Assembly: GCA_030609785.1 (NCBI GenBank)
Contig: JAUWTC010000053.1
Coordinates: 1-9,670 of the forward strand
Source of the DNA: Holophagae bacterium
GTDB taxonomy: Bacteria; Acidobacteriota; Thermoanaerobaculia; Thermoanaerobaculales; Sulfomarinibacteraceae
Length of the DNA: 9,670 bases
Direction: 5' to 3'
A model generated the notes under the pieces. It was given only the letters and a program-made list of their open reading frames with translations, searched no databases and was not told the origin of the DNA. This document shows positions 1 through 5,664 of the stretch, one piece after another (within the stretch, counting starts at the first letter, position 1; the number at the start of each line of letters is the position of its first letter). The translations under genes were made by a program, and so were the position numbers.

Positions 1-1304
1 AGCCGGTAGTCGGTCGAGTCGTTGATGATCACGGAACCGGAGTCCAGTTCGGCAGCCATGCGGTGGCAGACGGTGACATCGTTGGAGAAACCCGCCGAGT
101 GCAGGCCGAAGTCGACGCTGTTGGCCTTGGCGATCGCTTCGTCCAGGGTGTCGACCGGATAGAGGTTGACCGCGGGGCCGAAGACCTCGTCGTGGTGGAT
201 GGTGGCGTTTTCGGGCACGTTCTCCAGCACGGTCGGCTCCATCAGTGCTCCGGAGCGCCCGCCGCCTGCGAGTACTGTGGCGCCAAGCTCTTTGGCCTCG
301 GCAACCCATTTCTCGACCCGGACGGCCTCGGCCTCGGTGATCATCGGGCCCATGTTGGTCGCCTCGTCCAGCTTGTTGCCGATGCGATAGGCCTTGGTGC
401 GCGTGACGAAATCATCCCGGAACTGCTCGTAGACGTCACGGTGAATGTAAATCCGCTGCACGCCGATGCAGTTCTGGCCGGCAGCCCAAAAGGCGCCGGA
501 GACACAGGTCTCGGCCGCCCACTCGATGTCGGCGTCTTTCCAGACGATGACCGGCGAGTTGGAACCCAACTCCATGCCGATCTTCTTGAGGCCGGAGCGG
601 TTGGAGATGTGGAGTCCCGCCTCGAGGCCACCGGTGAAGCTGACCATGCGCACACGTTTGTCCGAAACCAGGGCGTCACCGAGAACTGCACCATGACCGG
701 TAAGGCACTGGAGAACACCAGGGGGCAGTCCCGCTTCCATGAAGGCCTTGCACAGTTTGAGGCCCGACAGCGGAGTAACGGTTGCAGGCTTGAGGATGAC
801 GGCGTTGCCGCCCGCAATCGCAGGTCCCAGCTTGTGGGCGACCAGGTTGAGGGGATCGTTGAACGGAGTGATCGCCATGACGACGCCGATCGGCACCCGC
901 TCGAAGTAGCCACGACGATTTTCGCCGCCGGGGAAGGAGTCGAAGGGGATGGTCTCGCCCAAGAGACGCTTGGCCTCTTCACCGGAGATCGTCAGGGTGT
1001 TGACGGTGCGCTTGGCTTCGCCGCGGGCCTCGTTGATCGTTTTGGAGCCCTCACGGGCGATCGTCTGGGCGAAATCCTCGAGGTTATCGGCGACGATGGC
1101 AGCTGTCTTCAAGAGCACCTGCGAGCGCTCGTAGGTCGTCATCTTACGGGCGGTCTCCCGGGCGGCGTAGGCCGTCGCCAAGGCGATCTGGACGTCGGCG
1201 TCGGAAGCCGACGGCACGGTGTCGATCAGGGAGTTGTCGAAGGGATCACGAACGTCAATGGTCTCGTCGCGCTCCACCCACTCTTTTCCGAGCAGCATTT
1301 TCAT
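1..1304 (-). CDS. Aldehyde dehydrogenase family protein (3' end cut by window edge)
   Basis: NAD(P)-dependent aldehyde dehydrogenase (PF00171 superfamily), which oxidises an aldehyde to a carboxylate in the cytoplasm. About 434 codons are present. The family is usually 470-490 residues, so roughly the last 40, including the C-terminal FGG/SG region, lie outside. Reading the minus strand, I see the oxyanion Asn in TPFND (N149), the cofactor-site Lys in ILKPAT, FTGGLEAG, the general base in MELGSNSP (E245) and the catalytic Cys in GQNCIGVQR (C279). The 34-residue E-to-C spacing is the family norm. The ATG at 1304 overlaps the TGA of the upstream homoserine dehydrogenase (ATGA), with GGGGAG upstream as ribosome site, so the two are probably translationally coupled. 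The substrate cannot be read from sequence. Aspartate 4-semialdehyde is suggested by the coupled neighbour; succinate or phosphonoacetaldehyde-type semialdehydes are alternatives. Family certain, substrate inferred. Confidence 0.93.
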   Translation of the reverse strand, partial: MKMLLGKEWVERDETIDVRDPFDNSLIDTVPSASDADVQIALATAYAARETARKMTTYERSQVLLKTAAIVADNLEDFAQTIAREGSKTINEARGEAKRTVNTLTISGEEAKRLLGETIPFDSFPGGENRRGYFERVPIGVVMAITPFNDPLNLVAHKLGPAIAGGNAVILKPATVTPLSGLKLCKAFMEAGLPPGVLQCLTGHGAVLGDALVSDKRVRMVSFTGGLEAGLHISNRSGLKKIGMELGSNSPVIVWKDADIEWAAETCVSGAFWAAGQNCIGVQRIYIHRDVYEQFRDDFVTRTKAYRIGNKLDEATNMGPMITEAEAVRVEKWVAEAKELGATVLAGGGRSGALMEPTVLENVPENATIHHDEVFGPAVNLYPVDTLDEAIAKANSVDFGLHSAGFSNDVTVCHRMAAELDSGSVIINDSTDYR

Positions 1305-2326
1305 GAGGCACTCCCCGCCGCGAAGTGGATCAGATCAATCAACAGCGAGAACCCGGTCTCACGACGGCCGGCGCCCGGGCCGACGATCGTGACGTCACCC
1401 AGTGTGTCGGTGGTGATGGTCATCGCGTTGGTTCCACCGGACACTCCCGCCAGGGGATGGCTGAGGTCCATCAGCTGCGGTGACACCGAGCCCTTGACCA
1501 CATCACCGTCGCGCCACACGCGGCCGATCAGCTTGTAGCGCTTGCCGGCGGCCTTCGCCGCCTCGATCTGCTCAGGCGTGATGTTGGTGATGCCCTCGCA
1601 GGGCGAATCGTCCGGGCTCAAGGAGGCGCCGAAAACGGTATTGGCGAGAATCGTCACCTTAGCCAGGGCGTCCCATCCCAAGACGTCGGCATCGGGCACC
1701 GCTTCAGCGTACCCAAGATCCTGAGCCTGTTGGAGAGCGGCGATGTAGTCCAGGCCACCCTCCATCTCGGTCAGCATGTAGTTGGTCGTACCGTTGAGGA
1801 TGCCCTGCATCTCGGTGATTTGGGATCCCGCCAGGGTTTCCCGCAGCAGATTGAGCAGCGGCGTCCCGGCCATCACCGTGCCCTCGTAGAGGAAGTCCAC
1901 GCCGTTAGCTGCAGCAAGCTCTTCCAGTTCGTTGGAAAAGAGGGCAAGGGGGCCCTTATTGGTCGTGGTCACGGACATTCCGCGATTGAAAGCGGCCCGG
2001 CAATGCTCGGTTGCCGGCTCACCGGTCTTGATGTCGGTGTAGGTCATCTCAAGCATGACGTCGGCATCGACCTTCTCGATCATGGTCAGCGCATCCCAGT
2101 CGCAGCCGTCGGCGCAGTCCGAGATGGACTTGCCGGCAGCAACCATCGCCATGATCGCCTCGAGGTCGAGGCCATCAGCGCTGTACGCTGAGCCCTTGAG
2201 CATGTCGACGATGCCGGTGACGGTCCAGTCCAGTCCGTATTTCCGGTTGAGTTCATCCTTTTTCTCGATCAGAAGCTCCGAAAGCCCCTGGGCCACAGTC
2301 CCAAATCCAACGAAAAGTAAACGCAT
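1301..2326 (-). CDS. Homoserine dehydrogenase, short form without ACT domain
   Basis: NAD(P)-dependent interconversion of L-homoserine and L-aspartate 4-semialdehyde. The 341 residues show an N-terminal Rossmann motif GFGTVAQG (7-14), TTNKGPL (121-127, with the conserved NK lysine K124), the family signature NGTTNYMLTEME (178-189), the substrate segment AEAVPDADVLGWDALAK (207-223, with D219 and K223 matching the catalytic Asp/Lys pair) and a C-terminal GPGAGRRETG (316-325). The usual C-terminal ACT regulatory domain of threonine-sensitive enzymes is missing, so threonine feedback is not expected. An upstream in-frame ATG at 2350 would add eight residues (MDKGQEDS), but AGGAGG at 2332-2337 sits five bases before the ATG at 2326, so that start is preferred. 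It lies 33 bases after the aminotransferase and overlaps the aldehyde dehydrogenase by four bases. No thrB, thrC or aspartate kinase is in view, which argues for a role other than threonine synthesis. Family assignment is strong; reaction direction is inferred. Confidence 0.92.
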   Translation of the reverse strand: MRLLFVGFGTVAQGLSELLIEKKDELNRKYGLDWTVTGIVDMLKGSAYSADGLDLEAIMAMVAAGKSISDCADGCDWDALTMIEKVDADVMLEMTYTDIKTGEPATEHCRAAFNRGMSVTTTNKGPLALFSNELEELAAANGVDFLYEGTVMAGTPLLNLLRETLAGSQITEMQGILNGTTNYMLTEMEGGLDYIAALQQAQDLGYAEAVPDADVLGWDALAKVTILANTVFGASLSPDDSPCEGITNITPEQIEAAKAAGKRYKLIGRVWRDGDVVKGSVSPQLMDLSHPLAGVSGGTNAMTITTDTLGDVTIVGPGAGRRETGFSLLIDLIHFAAGSAS

Positions 2327-2331
2327 AGAAT

Positions 2332-2337
2332 CCTCCT
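2332..2337 (-). promoter_or_regulatory. Ribosome binding site deciding the homoserine dehydrogenase start
   Basis: AGGAGG on the minus strand, five bases upstream of the ATG at 2326. It lies inside the longer open frame that begins at 2350, which is why the shorter start is chosen. Confidence 0.75.
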
Positions 2338-2359
2338 GTCCTTTATCCATTTTTGATTC

Positions 2360-3580
2360 CTACAGCCTCTTCCGTATACACGCCGCAAGCCGCTTGACGG
2401 CTTCGGCCAATTGTTCCTTGCTGACGAACGAGAAGTTGATACGCATGTGGTTGCAGTCTGCATTCTCGCCGTAGAACTGCTCGCCGGGCACGAAGGCCAC
2501 TTTGTGCTCGATGGCGTCGAAGAAGAGTTCATCGGTGTCGATGTGCTCGGGCAATGTGACCCACAGGAACAGTCCACCCTCCGGCCGTGTCCAGGTCACG
2601 CCCATCTCCGGCGGGAAATGCTCTTCCATCGTCTCGAGGAAGACCGCCAACTTCTCGCGATAGTAGGCGCGGCAGTGCGAGATGTGATCCTCAAAGTTCA
2701 TTTCTTCCAAGAACGCCGTGCAGATGTCCTGGTTGTACTTCGGCGTATTGAGGATGTTGCCTTCCTTGATGTGGGTCATCCGAGTGATGACCGCTGCCGG
2801 CCCAATATTGAAGCCTACCCGCATGCCCGGACAGAAGAGTTTGGAAAAGGTGTAGAGGCCGATGACGTGGTCACTTTCGCGCCTTTGATCGAGGGTGAAG
2901 ATTGCCGGGATCGTCTCACCTTGGTAGCGCAGATCCCGGTAGGGGCTGTCCTCGACGATGGGCACGTCGAACTCGTAGCTGAGATCCAGCAGGGCCTCAC
3001 GCTTGGCCAGGCTCATCGTGATGCCTGTAGGGTTCTGGAAGTCCGGTACGACGTAGATGAACTTCGGCGTCGATCCCTCGCGGTACAGCTGTTCAAGCTG
3101 CACCCGCATGCTCGAAACGTCAGAGCCATTCCTTTCGATGTCGACGCCGACGAACCGGGGCCGTTGCATCGAGAAAGCAACCAGGGCGCCTGCGAAGGTC
3201 GGCCGGTCGACCAGGACGACATCACCCTCTTCGAGGAAGAGCCGTCCCGTCAGGTCCAGCCCGTGCTGCCCCGAGGTCGTGATCAACAGGTTTTCCTCGT
3301 CGATGTGAATGTCATCCCTGGCCAGAAAGCCGAGCACCGCCCGGCAGAGGCTCGCCTCTCCGGGGATCGGCGAGTACTGCATGATGCGGTCGATGTTGCC
3401 CTCGAGAATTCTCTCGGATGCCAGGCGGACCTCGGAGCGCTGGAAGACGTCCGGCGAAGGCAGGCCACCGGCAAGGGAGATGATCTCCGGATCCGTCAAA
3501 TACTTGATCGTTTTACCGATCGGATAACCCTCGAACTCCCGGACATTTGCCGCAAATCGACTTTTCCAATCCGATTTCAT
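2360..3580 (-). CDS. PLP-dependent aminotransferase, class I/II (LysN / 2-aminoadipate transaminase-like)
   Basis: Fold-type I, pyridoxal-phosphate-dependent transaminase; cytoplasmic. Numbering from the GTG at 3583 (407 residues): substrate-side SLAGGLPSPDVF (36-47), cofactor-phosphate region TSGQHGLDL (103-111), PDFQNPTG (180-187) with the conserved Asn, EDSPY (211-215) with the Asp/Tyr that hold the PLP ring, Schiff-base Lys in YTFSKLF (K248), GMRVGF (253-258) and the carboxylate-binding Arg in MRINFSF (R381). The pattern is that of LysN, ARO8-type and MocR C-terminal domains, but there is no N-terminal GntR helix-turn-helix, so it is an enzyme rather than a regulator. The frame opens with GTG at 3583 immediately followed by ATG at 3580. 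The purine run GAGGGGG is five bases from the ATG and only two from the GTG, so ATG is chosen (406 residues). Natural substrate unknown; 2-aminoadipate, aromatic, branched-chain amino acids or homoserine are possible. Confidence 0.93.
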   Translation of the reverse strand: MKSDWKSRFAANVREFEGYPIGKTIKYLTDPEIISLAGGLPSPDVFQRSEVRLASERILEGNIDRIMQYSPIPGEASLCRAVLGFLARDDIHIDEENLLITTSGQHGLDLTGRLFLEEGDVVLVDRPTFAGALVAFSMQRPRFVGVDIERNGSDVSSMRVQLEQLYREGSTPKFIYVVPDFQNPTGITMSLAKREALLDLSYEFDVPIVEDSPYRDLRYQGETIPAIFTLDQRRESDHVIGLYTFSKLFCPGMRVGFNIGPAAVITRMTHIKEGNILNTPKYNQDICTAFLEEMNFEDHISHCRAYYREKLAVFLETMEEHFPPEMGVTWTRPEGGLFLWVTLPEHIDTDELFFDAIEHKVAFVPGEQFYGENADCNHMRINFSFVSKEQLAEAVKRLAACIRKRL

Positions 3581-3653
3581 CACTGCCCCCTCAACGACTC
3601 CCGCATCTTCCGGTCGATAGCTGAGCCTCTTGCAATGTTCCCAGCGCCACCAT

Positions 3654-3678
3654 GCGGGGCGGGAGCCCCGCGCTCCCG
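3654..3678. repeat. Nested GC-rich alternative hairpins
   Basis: GCGGGGC (3654-3660) pairs perfectly with GCCCCGC (3665-3671) around the loop GGGA. Overlapping it, CGGGAG (3660-3665) pairs with CTCCCG (3673-3678) around a seven-base loop. The two stems share bases and cannot coexist. There is no T-run after either on the minus strand, so this is not a canonical intrinsic terminator. It may attenuate or protect the mRNA, or simply be a repeat unit. Confidence 0.55.
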
Positions 3679-3710
3679 GACACCGTCTCGGCGTCTCTTC
3701 CTACTTCTTT

Positions 3711-3740
3711 CTTTGTGCCTTTTTGTGCCTTTTTGTGGCT
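3711..3740. repeat. Three tandem ten-base units (TTTTGTGCCT type)
   Basis: Units at 3711-3720, 3721-3730 and 3731-3740 read CTTTGTGCCT, TTTTGTGCCT and TTTTGTGGCT, so each differs from its neighbour by one base. The composition resembles the 'ctttgcg' arms of the inverted repeat at 8511-8601, suggesting the same broad class of dispersed repeat. Confidence 0.6.
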
Positions 3741-3783
3741 CTTCATGGTCCTGCTCCTGCCGACAGCTGATAGCTGAAAGCCC

Positions 3784-5028
3784 CTAATACGAACTCGCCC
3801 CGAAGCGGGTCCGAATCCCCTTGCGCATCATGTCGCGGCCGTCCTTCGAGGCTCGCAGGGCCTTGTAATAGATGACCGCGCCAATCTTCTCCGCCAGTTC
3901 GTTCCTCTCGTCGTCGGGGAGGAAGTAGGCGCCCATCGTGTCCAGTTCGCGGGCGGTGCCGTCGCTCTCGTACTTGAAGGTCAGATTGGTGCCGCTCTCC
4001 AGAACCTCGAAGGCCTCGTCGGTCCAGTTGAAACCCTCAATGCCCAGGTCGGGATTGATCCGCAAGTGGGCCGCCAGGCTGACGCCCTTGATACCGCTGG
4101 CATCGAGTTCCCGGGAACACTGGATGAAGGTTTCGGGTGAGACGCCGTTGCCGATGTTGATCTCGTAAATCGGCGTCGTGCCGTCGTCCCGCAGATAGGC
4201 GCTCATGATGTTGAGCAACATGCGGAACTGCATCAGATTCTGGGTCGAAAGCAGCATCGAGACCTTGAAGTCCAGATTGGGAATGTCACGCCCGAAGTAG
4301 CACGCGGCGGTGATCGAGGACCACGAGGGGTTGAGGAAGAAGTCGTTGCCGGTCTCCATCGCCGCACGGATGACACCGTCGAGGTAGACCAGATGGTTGT
4401 CGTTGGCTACCTCAACGCCACCGAGATTGCCGAATGGCGTCCCCATGTTTTTCAGCACGATCTGGGACAGGCCATCACCGAGATCGACTCTCTCAAAGGC
4501 CTTGCCCGTCACCTGCTCCACCAAGGCGAAACGCTCCTCCGGCAGCGGCGTTCCGATCAGATTGGTGCTGCAGAATTTCGACGCCTTCATGATGTTCTCG
4601 CCCATGCACAGGGTCGCCATCAGATCACCGGAGTAGACGTAGCGCTCGGTCAAGGCAACGACCGAAATCATCTCCGAGGGCACCCAACACGGCTCTTCGC
4701 TGCCGGCGCTTTCGGCGAAGCGCTTCATGGCGTAGTGGGTCACCGGCGCTCCCTGGAAGCCCGAAACCTGTGCCGTCGCAATACCCTTGTTCTCATCCGC
4801 CGAGAAACCAATCTGCTGCTCGTAGTCACCGGCCTTCGAAAACAGACCGACCAGGCGCTCGGCATCGGCGATCATCTCACCAAAACCCTTTTCGGCAAGG
4901 ATCCTCTTCCGCGTTTCGAAGTTCCTCTTTTCGGTGATCGCCGCGCCGATGGCGGCAGCCCCACCGTAGTGTGCCTTGAGGACGTCAATGGCCTTGTGGT
5001 CGGCTTCGGACAGCAATGCGAACTTCAT
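3784..5028 (-). CDS. Conserved-looking protein of unknown function, 414 residues, first gene of the Lrp-linked cluster
   Basis: I do not recognise this family. It has no signal peptide and no membrane segment, so it is probably a soluble cytoplasmic enzyme. The N-terminal 65 residues are helix-rich and charged. The middle (about 80-330) alternates hydrophobic strand-like and helical stretches with Gly/Asn/Asp-rich turns, for example VSGFQGAPVTHYAMKR (88-103), GDLMATLCMGEN (134-145), GTPFGNLGGVEVANDNH (196-212), NPSWSSITAACYFGRD (233-248), YEINIGNGVSPE (288-299) and GVSLAAHLRINPD (315-327). This is compatible with an alpha/beta or TIM-barrel enzyme, but that is only a guess. It has five Cys (114, 141, 153, 243, 304) and no CxxC pair. 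The open frame starts at a GTG at 5046, but GAGGAGG (5033-5039) lies inside that extension; ATG 5028 is four bases downstream of it and ATG 5031 one base. It is divergent from the Lrp/AsnC gene and probably its main target. Confidence 0.85.
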   Translation of the reverse strand: MKFALLSEADHKAIDVLKAHYGGAAAIGAAITEKRNFETRKRILAEKGFGEMIADAERLVGLFSKAGDYEQQIGFSADENKGIATAQVSGFQGAPVTHYAMKRFAESAGSEEPCWVPSEMISVVALTERYVYSGDLMATLCMGENIMKASKFCSTNLIGTPLPEERFALVEQVTGKAFERVDLGDGLSQIVLKNMGTPFGNLGGVEVANDNHLVYLDGVIRAAMETGNDFFLNPSWSSITAACYFGRDIPNLDFKVSMLLSTQNLMQFRMLLNIMSAYLRDDGTTPIYEINIGNGVSPETFIQCSRELDASGIKGVSLAAHLRINPDLGIEGFNWTDEAFEVLESGTNLTFKYESDGTARELDTMGAYFLPDDERNELAEKIGAVIYYKALRASKDGRDMMRKGIRTRFGASSY

Positions 5029-5032
5029 CATT

Positions 5033-5039
5033 CCTCCTC
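5033..5039 (-). promoter_or_regulatory. Ribosome binding site of the 414-residue unknown gene
   Basis: GAGGAGG on the minus strand, followed by A-ATG-ATG. Its position rules out the GTG at 5046 and favours the second ATG (5028), with 5031 possible. Confidence 0.7.
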
Positions 5040-5118
5040 GTGTCACGGGCCGGCATCGGGGAGAGGAGCGGAAATGCGGCCGATCCCTCTTTCAATGTTA
5101 AATTCCGCTCAAGGCCAT

Positions 5119-5148
5119 AGTGTAGAAGAAAATTCTTGCATAATTCAA
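5119..5148 (-). promoter_or_regulatory. Putative promoter of the four-gene cluster
   Basis: On the minus strand, TTGAAT (5148-5143) and TACACT (5124-5119) are separated by 18 bases. This is a plausible sigma70-type pair with four of six matches in each box, about 90 bases upstream of the first gene. The spacer contains the palindrome at 5126-5137, so a regulator bound there would cover the promoter. Based on motif reading only. Confidence 0.45.
5126..5137. promoter_or_regulatory. Candidate Lrp/AsnC operator in the divergent promoter region
   Basis: AAGAA-AA-TTCTT is a perfect inverted repeat with a two-base centre, in an AT-rich stretch within otherwise GC-rich DNA. It resembles the AT-centred, roughly 15-base palindromes bound by Lrp-family proteins. 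A weaker partner, AGAA-N8-TTCT, occurs at 5151-5166. The main palindrome lies between the boxes of the minus-strand promoter and abuts the -35 box of the plus-strand regulator promoter, so one protein could control the cluster and itself. Inference from position and symmetry. Confidence 0.5.
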
Positions 5149-5163
5149 GGAGAAAAATATAAT
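5136..5163 (+). promoter_or_regulatory. Promoter of the Lrp/AsnC gene, placed for a leaderless mRNA
   Basis: A perfect -10 box TATAAT (5158-5163) follows a weak -35 TTGCAT (5136-5141) at 16 bases. Transcription would start six to eight bases after the -10 box, at 5169-5171, which is the ATG itself (A at 5171). Confidence 0.55.
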
Positions 5164-5170
5164 TCTGTCT

Positions 5171-5644
5171 ATGGCCAATTATTCCGAACTTGACCGAATC
5201 GACTTCGACATCCTGGGCCTTCTGCAGAAGAATGCACGGATGACCAACAAGGACCTTGCGGAAACAGTCGGCATTGCGCCTTCCACCTGCCTCGAGCGGG
5301 TTCGCCGACTGGTGGATTCAGGGGCGATTCGGGGCTTCCACGCCGATGTCGATCCTGCAGCCCTGGGAGTCGCACTCCAGGCGATCATCGCGGTCAGGCT
5401 CAAGCACCACATGCGCAAGATGGTCGACAGCTTTCACGACCACATGACGGATCTCCCCGAGGTCCGCGGCATCTTCCACATCACGGGCGCAGACGACTAT
5501 CTCGTCCATGTCGCCGTCAGGGATTCCAACCACCTGCGGGACTTGGCGCTGGACTCGTTTACAACCCGTTCGGAGGTCGATCACATCCAAACGCGCCTGA
5601 TCTTCGAGTACACGCCGACCTGGAGGATGCCGGAGTTGGGGTGA
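5171..5644 (+). CDS. Lrp/AsnC family transcriptional regulator
   Basis: DNA-binding regulator that senses an amino acid or related small molecule. The 157 residues comprise an N-terminal AsnC-type winged helix-turn-helix (ELDRIDFDILGLLQKNARMT opening, helix-turn-helix about 24-47 with DLAETVGIAPSTCLERV) and a C-terminal RAM/ligand-binding domain (about 68-148) with the effector-site-like TGADDYLVHVAV (105-116). Length is typical of the family. It is divergent from the aminotransferase / homoserine dehydrogenase / aldehyde dehydrogenase cluster, the usual arrangement for a local regulator of an adjacent amino-acid pathway. No Shine-Dalgarno site is correctly spaced: AAGGAG at 5147-5152 is 18 bases from the ATG and lies between the promoter boxes. 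This fits leaderless translation. An in-frame ATT (5162) or CTG (5165) start is possible but unlikely. The effector is unknown; a substrate of the cluster is the natural guess. Confidence 0.93.
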   Translation: MANYSELDRIDFDILGLLQKNARMTNKDLAETVGIAPSTCLERVRRLVDSGAIRGFHADVDPAALGVALQAIIAVRLKHHMRKMVDSFHDHMTDLPEVRGIFHITGADDYLVHVAVRDSNHLRDLALDSFTTRSEVDHIQTRLIFEYTPTWRMPELG

Positions 5645-5664
5645 GGATTCGCGGAGCGAATCCT
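5644..5664. terminator. Perfect 9-bp hairpin between convergent stop codons
   Basis: AGGATTCGC (5644-5652) pairs fully with GCGAATCCT (5656-5664) around the loop GGA. The first base is the last base of the regulator's TGA, and the far end includes two bases of the quinone reductase's TAG (5663-5665, minus strand). The symmetric stem could serve both transcripts. There is no T-run on either side, so it may act as an mRNA 3'-end barrier or as a weak bidirectional terminator rather than a classic intrinsic one. Confidence 0.5.

Larger units (their letters stand above)
3584..3783. repeat. Repeat-rich spacer inside the minus-strand cluster
   Basis: This 200-base gap separates two co-directional genes whose other junctions are tight. 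It contains a GC-rich block that can fold two mutually exclusive ways (3654-3678), three tandem ten-base units of the form TTTTGTGCCT (3711-3740) and two copies of GATAGCTGA (3616-3624 and 3769-3777), the second inside AGCTGATAGCTGA. I see no credible coding frame. It resembles dispersed intergenic repeat debris; whether it breaks the operon or acts as an RNA-stability element is not decided by the sequence. Confidence 0.6.

Noticed and set aside
63..1538. 491-residue plus-strand open frame
   Set aside because: It is antisense to the aldehyde dehydrogenase and the end of homoserine dehydrogenase, whose minus-strand frames carry full catalytic motifs; its own translation shows no domain. A GC-rich shadow.
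2411..3787. 458-residue plus-strand open frame
   Set aside because: Antisense to the aminotransferase with all PLP motifs on the minus strand; no recognisable domain or ribosome site.
5028..5046. GTG start at 5046 for the 414-residue gene
   Set aside because: It would put the strong GAGGAGG inside the coding region; the adjacent ATGs fit better.
4393..5193. 266-residue plus-strand frame running into the regulator gene
   Set aside because: Antisense to the 414-residue gene and crosses the promoter region; composition typical of a shadow frame.
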